64,000 nt of DNA from contig JAJTUQ010000007.1 in NCBI GenBank assembly GCA_021399445.1, forward strand, positions 248,001 through 312,000, given 5' to 3'. The notes beneath the pieces are model-generated. The model ran no database searches. It had not been told where the DNA came from and worked only from the letters and a program-made list of their open reading frames with translations. This DNA is from Xylogone sp. PMI_703. Its lineage: Eukaryota > Ascomycota > Leotiomycetes. Positions within the stretch are counted from its first letter, which is position 1. Every line of letters starts with the position of its first letter. Positions 37,943-51,031 of the stretch are shown here, piece by piece. The position numbers and the translations under genes are program-made.

Positions 37943-39840
37943 CTAACTTCCATAACCTTCATCTTCCCTGGAAAGTAATCTCGTTCTCTCATCTTCTCTA
38001 TTTCCCTGTGCCCACTCCTCTCTAATACCTTTACTCTTTGCAGCTACAAAGCCGGTAAGGGCAACACCAAGTAACACACCTGAAACGGCCATGAAAATAT
38101 TCACAGGCACTGGATTACCGCCAAGCGGGCCGTGAGTCAAGGCGTCAAGGCCCGGCTGAATGAAATTGGCCAATCCAGACAGGCACATTATGGTGCCGTA
38201 GATACGGCCGAAGGTTGCAAAGCCAAATACTTTAGTGGCGTAGTCACTAGAGAGAAGCAGCTTGTTAGTTTCACTTAATAGCTATTTGGAATAGAACAAT
38301 TATTACTTACGATACCGCCGAATAATAAAGAGGTCGAAAGAAGACAAACGCTATAACTGTAATGTATCCCGCCCAAACATATGGCAAACAGTTCAACACC
38401 CCGATGACGACAATAAATACCGTCAATACCGACAATACTGTTGTAACGCTAAGATTATTCAAGAGCAGGCCAATGAATGGTGTCGAGACGACGCCTGCAG
38501 CAGGTAGCGCGGCGTCAAAGAAATGATTGATAGCCTGGGCAGCATCCTCCGAGTTCAACATATATCGGTATTGTGCCCGAACTGTAGCAATGAAGTAGTT
38601 CATTCTTAGCATTTGGAGGACTGTCAGTACCAGAATGAGAATGAACCAGGGAGTCATCATCTGCCTGTGAAACGGAACATCATGTAGAACTCCCCATACA
38701 CCACTGTTGTTCTGGTGGATCTCTATCATATCAGCACGCTCCTGGCGTTCTTCCGCGTTACCAAGCAAGTCTTCAATTTGTTCTAGCTTAGCAGAGCGCC
38801 GCTCTGCTCGGAGGCTACGGACCCGGCGGAGCTCTCCATCACTCGAGATCTCACCGTCAGAGTCGTGGACGTCCCGTGTACTGTCCTTAGCCTGCTCGAT
38901 CTTCTGTTCTAACTCAGGGGTAGTGTGATAAGTATGCAGTGGCATAAAAGTAAACTCCGCAATTAAAATAAGCAACGGGACAATTAGATAGCCAAAGAAG
39001 AATCGTGATGGAGAGAAGGCACCGCCTGATGCATCATATGCCATACGATAGAACAAGAATACAGCCGCAGAAGCATCGAAGGCACCTGTTACAAGAGCCA
39101 TTACGATACCTGAGTGCTTAGGGAAGGCGTTCGCGAGCTGGAAACTAGAGACGAAGAGGAAAGTACCGCCGAGGGCTAGAAAGAGATTGGCTATAATGTA
39201 TCCATTGAATCTTGGAAAGGTGAAAGAGGAGGCCATCGTAGTGCAGCCAATAGCAAGAAGAACAGCTGAAATCAAGTAGCATGTATGTCGTCCAAATCGA
39301 TCCAGCGTAGCGCCGGCAAATAGAGTGGAGGTGTTGCCGACAATAGAAGCCATAACGAAGAAGAGGTTAAGTCTCAAGTCTTGTTCGGCACATGGAACCT
39401 CGGCAACATCGTTTCGAATTCGGAACAGTTTAAGAACTGAGTTGGCCTTATCATTAGAGGAGCAAAGTTCCCGGTAAACGCCTTCAGCGATAAGGACTGG
39501 CTTGAGGGCGGCATAACCACAGATTATACCAGATGCCAGACAACAGACGAGAACAGCAAATCCGACTTGGGCTAATTGAACTGTTAGTCTTTGATTTCCT
39601 CTAGTGTTTATGATTTGAATTCATACCGGCTCGTCTTTTCGATGAGACTTTGTAAGCTGCTATATGCGGTGCAGCGTCCTGGCTCTCAAACATGACAGCA
39701 TTCATGATGGCGGAAGCAGCGCCGGCTAGCCTCTGCCAACTAGACTTGCTCTCTGCAGGGATATTCTGGCTGGTTCCATTCGAAGACGTATTAATGCCGC
39801 CATTGAGGCTCGTCCTACGTGGATGCCGAGGAGGAGACAT
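37943..39840 (-). CDS. MFS transporter, FMP42/SLC43-like
   Basis: Three exons, complement(37943..38246, 38311..39580, 39627..39840), 595 aa. It has 12 hydrophobic segments and a long charged central loop (around DSDGEISSDGELRR and NAEERQERADM). The tail of the second half, VFGFATFGRIYGTIM and LSGLANFIQPGLDAL, matches the fungal FMP42 / animal LAT3-LAT4 group. The MFS loop motif is ATLDRFGRHT. Members are thought to move amino acids or similar small molecules. The vacuole-type C-terminal RTRLLS could be a sorting signal, which is only a suggestion. It is convergent with the first MFS gene (297 bp apart). Substrate not assignable. Confidence 0.88.
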
Positions 39841-40379
39841 TATCCGTTAACTTTGCGAGGGGTAACGTCTGTTCCGGATGATAGTGCCGACGAGCCACTG
39901 AGACCACGCACAGTAATTGGAAACTTTCTTAGATAATTGTTGCCGTTTAACTCATAATTCTACTATTTCTTTTGTTTATATTATCTCGTCAACACGGAAT
40001 CTAGCAAGTAATTAGGTGGTATTTGCATTGAGCTCGAAGTTTCGATGCGTGACGTCATTGATGTTCTCTCCCTTTCGATGGATTCACATGTGTCGTACAC
40101 TTGAACCTATCGCGGTTTCGAAACTCAACAATCAGAACAGATAAATTAAATGAAGGAGTCCCATATAATCTAAAAGTCTGTCCGCATCCTGAACTCAAAT
40201 ACGAGGTTAAATCTGCGGGTTCAAACTATGCACCTCTTATAGCAGCCCATAAGTTCTGGCTCCATGATACAGTAGCCATGTGTTGCAATATCCACTCTAT
40301 CACTTGCTGATGTTGTGAAAGTTGCTGAATCAAGGACCTTATTAGTTATAAAATACACACATCTGCATGCTGTTGCCTA

Positions 40380-41628
40380 CTACTTCGAGGCTTTCTCCGT
40401 CACTATGCCCTTCTTCAAGAGCACTCCCACCGCATCATCTGCGATACCCCATGATAACTCAACGCCTCGACCTCCAATACCATAAGCATGAATGACATTT
40501 CCTATCCTCTTGGATCCATCACTAGCAACTACATCGATCACTTCAGCCTCGAGTCTGAATCCACCCTCTCGCGCTGGTCTCCGCCCTACGATATCTCGAA
40601 CCACATCGAAAGTACGGGGCCCATTAGGCGGGAAAGGAAACCATTTTGCTGCATTCGATAGTAGCGTCTTTCTAGTCTCTGGCAAGGGATTCGGATTCCA
40701 ATCGTGCGGTTGTTTAGTGCCACCGATGATTGTACCGCCCTCAAGTGGCCGGGGGATTGCAAAGGACCAAGAGCCATCTACATTCTGACGAGTGATGGTC
40801 TTTGCACATGGATTGCGAACGAGACATGTTTGGCCTATCACAAGACATTGGTTTTTAGTAAATCTGATATTAAGCATAGCAGGAGTCATCCTAGCAGGAG
40901 AAACCAACCTCGGATAATGAAGCTGCTTGGATCACCAAAGCCCATCCCAGAACAATTAACTACAACATTGACATTAGGTTCTAGCGCGAACGCTTCTTCT
41001 AATGAAGCCAGCGTATATTCCCTAGTACGGCCGCCTTTGAGGACGAATTTTCGTAACAAATATGATGCATATACGGGAGAGTTGACACAGTATGTCCAAT
41101 ACCGAATGGCCAGGCGGATAGCCGGGTCTCCGACCTCATTGGCACTCAGTCTCTCAAACTGCTCTGAAAGATGGCCATACGCATCCTTCGAGATATCTAC
41201 TACAGCGTTTAGGTACTCTGGCGGTGGGTTCTCTAGGTACTCCTCCCCAGGCATGAATTGCACTCCAGATCCGGCTCCCTCTTCCGCAGTAATGCGGTGG
41301 AAGACTTCGTAAGTACGCTTCGCCCAAGCGGCTTCTTGAACTAATTGCGGTGTCTTTCCTGGTGTGGGGCGATAATGGGCGCCTGCCCATGGCGTAGCAT
41401 AGTTGATCGAGGTAGTGTTTGGGAAATCGCGGGCTACAATCACGATGGACTGTGAGGGCGTCAAATGCTGTTGAATACGAATTGCGGCGCTGAGGCCGAT
41501 TACTCCAGCTCTAAAGATGTGAAGAAGTTTGTTTTAGATACAGTTCAACAGTATGCTAAGGGAAGGATAGACATAAGTGTATAGCGGTGTACATACCCTA
41601 CAATTACGATAGTCTCTGGCACAGGCAT
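40380..41628 (-). CDS. D-amino-acid oxidase
   Basis: Three exons, complement(40380..40834, 40909..41510, 41597..41628), 362 aa. The dinucleotide fold IVIVGAGVIGLSAAIRI is at the N-terminus, and NYATPWAGAHYRP places FAD. VVNCSGMGFGD and HAYGIGGRGVELSWG near the C-terminus are DAAO signatures. The class oxidises neutral or acidic D-amino acids to 2-oxo acids with H2O2 release, normally in peroxisomes. Here the protein ends EKASK and shows no SKL-type PTS1, which is odd. The intron at 40835-40908 begins GTTGGT. Single-gene transcription is likely. It is separated from the transporters by normal spacing. Confidence 0.93.
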
Positions 41629-42352
41629 TACCACGGAGAATTATTATCTAGGTCCAAAGATGCCCTCTCAAGCTTTTGAATTGTACTTTCCGTGGTATAA
41701 CTGCTCACATTAATATATAATTAGTTGCCTGATTTTAACTGCTGCTGTCCGGCCCGATGATTGCATTTAGCTACAGTGTCCGACCTGGAAAAATGTAAAA
41801 GTGGGCCAGTTGGTGCCTCGCGCAAAACAGGGGGCTCCCCTAGTTACCGCCATCTGGATTCGGCATTGCGGGTTATGCTATGAGGTTTGAATATTATAGG
41901 CATTCCAGTGAACTCAATGCCTAAAGCTCACTAAATTTACAGCACATTACAGCGATCAATAGCCCGAAGATCACTGTAATTACAGGGCAGTTATAGGCTT
42001 CTATTGCTAACAAAAGCCTAAAGTTTCAGTTGTGTTTCTGCCAGTCAATAATGACGCGTCTTAATTATGCATTCTTGAACCCATGTCACATTTTCAGGCA
42101 TTCATGGTCCACTTTTTAACAATTTTCCGGGTCAGATACTATATCACCATCCTCGCATCAGAATTAGCCGATACCGGCCGCCAACTGCAAGCCTTATCAG
42201 CCACCATACACAGTACTGTAGGCCAACCCCATGCGCAAGTATTTACGTGTGTGCTACAACAAAAGTAAAAGCTCTTGGTAGTTACCAAAATATGATAATT
42301 TTCTCTAAAGGTTAATGTGAATATATATATATATATATATATTATCCAATGA
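41629..42352. other. Intergenic with AT microsatellite
   Basis: Region between DAAO and HET2. No gene was recognised apart from a run of AT repeats at 42321-42342, listed separately. Confidence 0.5.
42321..42342. repeat. (AT)11 microsatellite
   Basis: A perfect 22-bp AT dinucleotide tract ends about 10 bp beyond the HET2 stop codon. It lies in the probable 3' UTR. Confidence 0.9.
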
Positions 42353-45035
42353 CTATATAATCCGAAATTGACAAGGAGGAAGACATTTAATTCTTGCTTC
42401 CATCTCATCCGATATTTCATGAACAGTTGTCCGTGCCACGATTTTGTGTTCTTTCTCCCCTACAGATATCCCTATTGAGTCTTTCATTTCTCTCAGGATA
42501 AAATATACTGGGGCAGAATATATAAAGCAGAGCTCATCATCCTTCTGAACTGGGAGCGTAGCAATGCCAACAAATCCTCTGTCGGTGATAAAATAAGGCT
42601 TGCCAGCAATAGCTTCCTGCCGCTGACGTAGGAGACCATCCACGTCGTCTTCGAAGAGTTCGCCACCCAGTAAATGAAAGAAAAACGTTACATACTCTAT
42701 TAACTCACGGTCCTTTTCTTCATCAGTAATAGGATAGGACGGAGGTGGTTGATAAAAGGCGCGCAGCGCGTTGCACTGTACTATGATCACGTAGACAAAC
42801 AATAGGGCTTCCATCGATATTTTGTCGCCCTCGTCGCTGAAATCTGGAATGAGGCCAACTTCAATAATGCGATCTATCGAAAAACCAGTGCAAAACAGCG
42901 TCCGTTGGGTAGCGAAGCATGGTTCGTTATGAGAAAGTTTCGTGATGGGGCTATCCATTGCCCGTCGATAGAGTGATCCCTCCAGAGTCACTACATCTGT
43001 GAGAGATCGTATGCTTTCGTTGTTCTTAAAACATGCATCGGAATAGGAGAAATCGAGGACCCACGAGGGGCTGTCTGTATTTTCCTGCGTTTCGATCAAT
43101 AGACTAAAGCTGGCAGTCGGGAGAAGCTGTGTCTTTGAATTATAACATCGAGCTGTCGCCCGCTTGAAGGCATCTTCGCAGGATTCGGTGTAGTCCACAT
43201 TAATAAGCTTCCCTATACTTCCAGGAAGAATTGATTGTAATGCGAAAAGCTTATCTCGAGGATCTGTAGCCCGATAGGTATCAGTAAAGATCAGGTGGGT
43301 GGCCAGGAAGCTACCAATCAGGTAGGTGGCCGGGATGCTATCAATATGTTCCATTTTCTGGAGTGGGCCAGGACGCAAACGAAACAGCATCGGCTCCCTT
43401 AATATTAAAGGATGCCGTAATATTGCTTTGAATGCTTCTAGAATTGATGTCGACAAGGTGGAGTCTAAGTGGAGGAGGAAAAGTGTTAGCATATTTATCT
43501 CTTCATTGAATATGGATCGAAAATTTGTAGCGGAACAAGAAGACTGAATTATTGCAAACGTAACTCACTATGGGCCTGGTTCTCATTACCGTTACTAAAA
43601 CAATGGCATGTTTTTCAGGATTTACTTTATATCCGGTATCTTCGAATAACTTAAGTGCTGAGGTAACATCATCGATAGAGATACGTTGACCATGGAAGAA
43701 GATGGTAGGCGACTGTGGTGGTAGAGCACCTTCTTGCAACGTCCAGATTCTTTCCCACCATTCATGAGATACAATAGCTATTACACAGCGGGAAATCATT
43801 AGATAGAGAAGCACCTGCCTCTCATTCCACTGTATATCAGCTCTGTAGACATGGAAAGCCTCTAAGAGCTGAGAGAGGTTGAATTGGTCGATTGATATAC
43901 CCCCGATCCCATGAGGAAGAGGGCGATGAACATCAGCGGGGTCAAATATTGTTTCCGTGGTCTGCTCTGAGAATAATTTCTCTGTCGAGTGCCCACCTAG
44001 CCAGATGAATGTATTTTCAGCTCTAGAGTAAATGTCTCTCATCAAGCGAACTTGATGAGTCTTCTCCTCCGCATCTTGTTGATTGATGCAAATAGCATCG
44101 ACCCAGATGTTTCGTATATCATCCGTTTGTCTCATGTGATCAAGGATCTCATGTAGGTGGCTTGTTATCAGCAGATCCTTTCCATCAACCAAAATAGTTT
44201 CGGTTCGCTTGCCTTTGCCCCAGACGTACGATAAGGCGTGCTCAATGGTATCCTCGTAGATGTTGCATGGTATGAGGCTGCACTCGATTTGTGTGTCCGC
44301 GGCTCCTGGATGAATTCTCAAGACGCGTATTGAGCCATCGGGACTATTCAAACACTCTCTATAGGAATAACTGAGTGCCATTTCATTGAGTCCGCTGTCT
44401 AGTGTAGCGACACTAGGCTCTTTTCTAGATAATGATGAGTCTTTAGACATGCTATGCAGATCAATAAGCATATCAAGATGGCCTGGTACATAGCTATTCT
44501 TAGGTGTGCGGGTTAGCGCAATGTCAATGCCGAATATATCGAGTAGTTCATAGATGACTGCATCGATGATTTCGCAGAGAGCTTGATTATAATACACATT
44601 GAGGCATTTTATGCCGTCTGTATGTAGATTGGCTGAGCCATCAGCAATTTGCTCCGCAAGTGCAGAGGAAACGGTTTCCAACATTTTGAAAGCGTGAGCC
44701 CAGTCAACAAGATTATTTAGACCGAAGTCTCCGTCAAGGTATTCTTTCAAAGCATCATCAATGAAACGAAACCGCGAATCGCATGCACATAGATCTTTTA
44801 TAATCTGTTGAACTGTCTTAGAAGCGTCGCGTAGATTTGAATGCTTCTTCTTCTTCTGCCAGATACCGTTATTACCTCGCGAAAAAAAATTTTCTAGTTC
44901 AGGATCTGCTGGGTATTTAGAGAAAGGAGGTATCACAGCATCATCTATACTGTCTAGAGAAGAAGACATAGGAGACATAACATCTTCAGTGTCTAAAACA
45001 GATGATGGAGCCATGAGTGAATTGTCGGCCTCCAA
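42353..45035 (-). CDS. HET-domain protein 2
   Basis: Two exons, complement(42353..43498, 43569..45035), 870 aa. The HET core is ALSYVWGKGKR near residue 268, NIWVDAICINQQDAEEKTHQV near 310, MRDIYSRAENTFIWLGG, then WWERIWTLQE. A 200-aa N-terminal helical extension precedes it, unlike HET1. Later ATDPRDKLFALQSIL and the closing acidic helix are typical. The donor is GTGAGT at 43568 and the acceptor is phase-0 AG at 43499. A weaker donor (GTTACG) would give a slightly different join. Likely non-self recognition or cell-death role. It is head-to-head with the triple CbxX ATPase across 888 bp. Confidence 0.88.
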
Positions 45036-45923
45036 CGAAAACGGAGCCTCAAGAGGGCGAAATTTGCACTTTGCAGGTTTTAATGAAGGCCTGATTAATC
45101 CAGCAGATTCAGCGAGATGTGATGATCTGACGATTTAGCGGCATGACTCATAAATATCAACAATGTGATACTAGAGATGCTGTCTGTATTATATCTGACT
45201 CTCAAGCACTCTTTGGAATTAAAGAAGCAGCGTTGATGTTGCTTTGCTTACACGATAACAACTTGGTATCCCGAGTCTGGGCTGTTCGGGCATAGGTGAG
45301 TGTGGAGACCCTGCAATCCACGTAACTTTTTATTGTACTGACATATTTGCTGTGCAATAATAATGAGGCAAGTCAGTCAACACCAAGTCAGCCAAAAATT
45401 CTGCCTACATGAAAGAGGCTGCCACGTCGAAGGAAGCATAGCGGTTACCTTTACACTGCCACCCAAGACTATTTTAATATCTAGCAACCTTATGGATTCT
45501 AGATTATAAGATGCCACATATCAAAAATAACAGCTCATACCGCTGTTTAGGCGCTCAATTTGGTGAAACTTCTCAACGAGGCTCGCGGGACTCACCTACA
45601 AGGCTGCCTATGAGCTTGATCGCTGCGTTCCATATATATGTATGTCTTGGGCTATAACAGCCTGGACGCAAGCTCAATAATCCAATCACACTATGCCATG
45701 TTTTTCCCTCGCATACTATGATATGGTTTATGTTTAGGCTAGATTGTGCCATGGAGAATGCCTCGATCAACCTTTCCTTGCTATTGCGCTTTATGCAGAG
45801 ACACTTTTGCAGCGATCAAGTATTAACAGTCCGATTATTCATATTGCTTCACTTTCTTCTTATATCCACTACTATTGATTTTAATTCTTCAAATTTTTGT
45901 GCCAGCCAAAACCTGCTAGTGAA
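45036..45923. promoter_or_regulatory. Divergent promoter region of HET2 and CbxX protein
   Basis: An 888-bp head-to-head region. No ORF here shows coding character. Specific binding sites were not recognised. Confidence 0.45.
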
Positions 45924-48900
45924 ATGGATACCGCAGTAGGATCATTTGATGGCTCACTCATCAAAGAGTCAGAGACCAGCTCTTGCACACCTGAAATTCA
46001 GCTCTCTTTGATATCGGCTATTACAAATGAAGATCAAGTTATTTTAGAGGCTCAATCACCGATAGATATTTCTACAACAATGACGAACCAATGCCAAAAT
46101 TATCAGTCGCCGGATACTATGCTTTCCACAGATTCGTCTCCCACCTTGCGGTCTAGCCCTGAAAGTCTTAGCATTTCGTCACGTTCACCTGCCGATACGT
46201 CTGATTCGGACCTGCCTCTAAGCGTGCATTCGATAGTGCGAGAGCATGATGACACCAGTACAGACATATGTCCTGATAGCATTTCATCACGTCTAGCTCG
46301 TCCGTTTCAAACCGAGCAGTCTCGCGCTGCGCAAGAGTGGGAACGGAGGAAAAAAAATCAACAGTGAATCAAGTTCAGTGATAGACAAGTTGATGCAATA
46401 TCAAGGTCTAGAGGAAGTCAAGCAACAGTTCCTCGACATCAAAACAAAGGTAGACATCTGTAATAAGCAAGGTAGAGACTTGAGTGAGCATAGGTTCAAT
46501 ATTGTTTTTCAAGGAAACCCAGGGACCGGTAAGAAACTCTTTTCCAGTAAAATGATCGTGTAAAAAAGTTGTAGAATATCAAAATAACACGAAGTTATCA
46601 ATATCAATAATTAGGGAAAACAACGGTCGCACGCCTCTACGCCCAGTTCATGCATGAGATGGAAATATTACCATCAAGCCATATAAAAGAGACGTCTGGA
46701 GTTCAATTGGCAGCCAAAGGAACAAAAGGTACCAAAAAGGTGCTTAAGAAGATGCTCATGGACGCCGGTGGCGTTCTTTTCGTTGACGAAGCTTATCAAC
46801 TCATCTCGAGCTATTCAAGCGGCAATGGACACCAAGCTCTCGATATTATCCTGACATATATGGAGAATAATATCGGCGAACTTGTGGCCATTTTTGTTGG
46901 CTACAAGGATGAAATGGAGTCGTTCTATGAGCATAATGCCGGTCTGTCCAGCCGTATTCCTTATACAATGACATTTTCAGACTTTACCGATGGGCAACTT
47001 TTAAGCATCCTCTGTGCAAATATTGAGAAACGATACCAAGGAAAGATGAAAGCCGAAGGAGGCCTAGAAGGTTTATATATGCGCATTGTTATTCGACGTC
47101 TCGGTCAAGCTCGTGGGAATCGTTGTTTTGGCAATGCCCGTGCCGTCGAGAATCTTCTTGACCAAATAGAGCACCGACAGGCTCGGCGACTCGCGCAGCA
47201 GAAGGTGCAGGGTGCCGATAAAATAAACTATTTCGAATTCACCAAAGAGGATCTTATAGGTCCAGATCCTTCAGAGGCGGCCAAACAATGCTTAGCTTGG
47301 AGTAAGCTTCAAGAGCTCATTGGGATCGAACAGGTGAAGGATAATGTTCCGAGAATGATCGGCCTCCTTAATGCCAATTACAAGAGGGAGCTGAACGAAC
47401 AAAAACCTCTTGCCTTTTCTTTGAACTGCCTCTTTGTTGGAGCTCCCGGGACCGGCAAGACGACTGTGGCAAAGCTCTACGGCCAAATATTGGCCGATCT
47501 TGGCTATCTAAGTCATGGTGATGGTACAAAACGCATTAATATGGACTTATTCATTTATGGCTAATAGTTTTCTCAGTTATTATTAAAACACCTGCTGATT
47601 TTATTGGTGAAAGTTTGGGAAGCTCTGAAGCGAAGACAAAGCAAATCCTTGAGTCCACTATTGGGAAGGTGTTAGTTATCGATGAGGCGTATATGCTTGA
47701 TGCAGGAGACCCCCAAAAAGGCCAAGATCCATATAAGTGTGGTGTCATAGATACCATTGTGTCCATGGTACATGGTGTGCCTGGCGATGATCGCTGCATC
47801 ATCCTGATCGGATACGAGGATAGGCTTCGTAACATGTTTAGAAATATGAATCCCGGCCTCTCGCGTCGCTTTTCGGCCAGCCAGCCTTTCCGATTCGATA
47901 ATTTTACCCTTGATGAGCTTAAAGAGATTTTGCAGCACAAGTTGAAGGATGAGGAACTGACTGCTAATGACGAAGTTATCAAGGCCTTCTGCGAGGTGTT
48001 GGAGCAAACTCTTACACGATCTGACTTCTCCAATGCAGCCGAGATCGATACTGTACTCGCCACGGCTAAGATGAATTACGAAGAGCGACAGTCACGGCTA
48101 CCCTCAGATCGACAAACGTATGATGGCAAACTTGAATCTAGTGACATTAATATAAAGTATAGTAAGACTTCACCAGCAAACCTCAATTATGAGCAGAAAT
48201 TTGGTGGTCTAGTCCATAAAAACATTATCGGCAAACTTGTTCGTTATCAGGAGAGATATAACAAAGCCAAAGGCCTAGGCTGGAAGCCAAGGGAGAGTAT
48301 TCCAACCGGATATTGCTTTAGGGGCCCCCGAGGTATGGGTTTGATTAATTTTTAGAAGCAACAGTCAGAACATACAGGTTATGATCTAATATAATACTCT
48401 TTTCAGGAACCGGCAAGTCTACGACCGCGAAGTTAATGGGAGAAGTATTCCATGACATGGGCATTCTCTCCACTACCGAGGTGATCGAATGCTCAGCATC
48501 CGAACTCCTCGGTCAATATGTCGGCCAGACGGCCCCTAAAACCCGGAATAAGCTGAATGAGGGGCTTGGTCGGATCCTTTTCATCGATGAAGCTCATCAG
48601 CTCCTGCAAAACCAATACGCAGCCGAAGCTCTAGACGAGCTGATTTATTTCCTCCACCAACCGGCCAATCTAGGCAGGGCTGTGGTTATCCTTGCAAGCC
48701 GCATAGAAACAATGAATCAGCTAATGACGATGCGACCAGAGCTCTCTAGTATTTTCTCAGAAGATATTGTGTTTGAGCACATCCCCCCAGCTGACTGCAT
48801 AACAATGCTTGAGCGAGAGTTGCGGCGGGAGAATATAGCTTGCGAGAACGATTTTCTATCAGATACTACTTCTAGTGGCTATGCCGAAGTAAAGGACGTT

Positions 48901-49779
48901 TTTGGAACCATTCAAGCGATACCCAGCTGGAGTAACGCTCGTGATGTGAAAAGCCTGACCAGACAAATCAAGGTCAAGATTCTTGATATGAGCGATCGTG
49001 AAACTCGTACAATAAAGCCAATTTCGAGTAGCCTCGTTATAGATTGCATGAACGAGATGATTGTTCAGCAGAAAAGTAGGATTACATTGAAGAATGTCCC
49101 CCGTGATAGTCCTCGATTGCAACAGCTGCCCCTGAACTCGGGCACCGACAAGAATAACAACAGGGAAAACCGTGAGGATAAAAAATATGATAATGGCGGG
49201 AATAACTATAGGAATTACGATAACGAGCCTACAGACTTCGCCGCTCTCAGTCAAAAAGAGATTACACCACTCGACTGGCCACCGCTCATAAAGAAAATAT
49301 TCAACGTTCCTCATACAACGACCTCTTCCAGGGACGTACAGGCCGTTGTCCCCCAGACAACTACGAAAATGCCCGCTACTGAAGCGCAGGTACTTCTAAA
49401 ACGAGACAGACAACCAGACAAGCCTGATAAAGATAATAGTCAAGACAACGGTGATGATAATAACCAAGACAACCCTGGTGAGCCAGAGGTAGAGGAAGAA
49501 ATCTGGTGTCAACTCCAACAGGCAAAAAAAGAAGAGATTCAACGCAGAGCCGAGCTGGACCGCTTGGAAGAGGAGCTACGAAAGGCCAAGTCAAACAATC
49601 GCAACCAGCTTCTAGCTAAATGTGATGCTATACGAAAAGAGATTCAGCATGATGAAGAAGTGCAGAAAGCTTTGAAGGAAATGGGCGTATGCACTATGGG
49701 GTATGAATGGACAAAAGTATCAGGCGGATACCGATGCAAAGGGGGTTCTCATTTTGTGTCTGATGACAAGTTGCCTTGA
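45924..49779 (+). CDS. Triple CbxX/CfqX-type AAA ATPase, apparent frameshift
   Basis: Exons 45924..46528, 46615..47523, 47577..48332, 48407..49779; 1213 aa when one surplus A is discounted. There are three AAA modules. Walker A sequences are GNPGTGKTT (near residue 200), GAPGTGKTT (near 480) and GPRGTGKST (near 757). Walker B sequences are VLFVDEAYQL, VLVIDEAYML and ILFIDEAHQL. The N-terminal 145 aa is Ser/Thr-rich and probably disordered. The C-terminus has an Asn/Asp-rich linker, a coiled-coil of K/E/R heptads and a GYEWTKVSGGYRCKGGSHFVSD tail. The A8 run at 46350-46357 puts AQEWERRK out of frame with the following SSSVIDKLMQYQGLEEVK; removing one A joins them as in homologues. No intron fits there. 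This is probably a chaperone-like hexamer; its role in fungi is little known. Confidence 0.85.
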
Positions 49780-51031
49780 CATACACATTGAATCCCCGAT
49801 ACTTAGACATAACAGCATGAATTATATGCCTCCTCAGTCAGGCAATCATGATAAAGTAGCTAAACAGACTTATTTCTTTAATATTCTAGAAGAGGGAATA
49901 CCACAGAAGGACAATGAACTTTTTGCTGCAAGTGATCTCGTGCCCTCGGTCTTATAATGTCGAGGTACCTTATGCTATCTCAAACAAAGACTATTCTTGG
50001 TAATTCCACATCTGTTGGTGGGTTACACCTTGTACATAAACTAGTCACAGATCCAAATTCGAGCACTTGCTACGGCTAGTGTAGCGTGTGTAGGCCGTAT
50101 GAAGAGCAACAAAGAGAACCCAAAGATCATTAGTGCCACCAAAGTTTTAATACTAGCCCTTCTACAATAGCTGAAGATGTAGAGCCTATTGTAGATATTA
50201 AAAGAGGAAAGTATGAACACGCTACTTAGAAGGTTCTTCATGGTTGGCTACGACCCCTTCAAACCTTTAGCATCTCACCAAGGCCAATCATTTCGGTAAG
50301 CTCGCAAGATTGTAGCATTGAGCTCTGTGTGAATCGTAGTCGCTGGATATCCGGTCAGCCATTCCCACCAGCGTGTTCGCTTCTCCAATGACATCACTGA
50401 TGACATTCTCTCAACGCCTACAGTTCTTTCTTTCCAAGCGGAGTCGAGCACCCTCCCAGTCATGATTAAGTCTAGTTCTTCTCTTTTAACTATTGCTGGG
50501 CCTGAAGTAGATTCTCCATTGCAGCAAGCTGTTGTAGAACCCGCCAAGGATCCGAAGCAATTTTACGTCGTTAGGGGGAAGAATCACTTCAATTTATACG
50601 ACCATGTTAAGGTTAAAATGCGAATTGTATGCTCCCCGATTTGTGGACGTCAACATATTTCGGCCCACCTTGTCAGACACCTGTTATGGCTGATCGGCCC
50701 TATACATACACAATTAATTACATGTTGTCTTGTCTACTTCCGTATAAAATAATAGTAATTAGGATGTGCACCATCTACCCGGATAAATAAGAATAACTAG
50801 GCGAACATCATACATATTAAACGGGATTGAATCAAATTACTGTCATTGATTTACTTCTAGTGATAAGATACAATACAGAAGGCAATTCAAATATTGTAAT
50901 TCTGATACCAAGGTGATGGATGCCTGGGGTAACCCTGATGGACTGCAGAGTTTATTATACAAAATCCAGCATTCGTATTTTCCTTCGTCGCAATCTATAA
51001 TCTCGTATCACTCATTCTTACTTATAAAATA
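49780..51031. other. Intergenic, contains hydrolase remnant
   Basis: About 1.25 kb between the ATPase and the F-box-like gene. The only recognisable content is the hydrolase C-terminal remnant described separately. Confidence 0.5.
50435..50615 (+). pseudogene. Remnant of an alpha/beta hydrolase C-terminus
   Basis: The plus-strand frame reads STLPVMIKSSSSLLTIAGP, then EPAKDPKQFYVVRGKNHFNLYD. This is the usual order of the last strand, acid loop and catalytic His region in dienelactone hydrolase/YcjY-type enzymes. No N-terminal half or nucleophile elbow is found upstream. It is most likely a decayed gene; a real terminal exon of an unrecognised gene cannot be excluded. Confidence 0.5.

Noticed and set aside
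40205..40230. GGGTTCAAACT resembling a tRNA T-loop
   Set aside because: No D-arm, anticodon stem or acceptor stem can be drawn around it.
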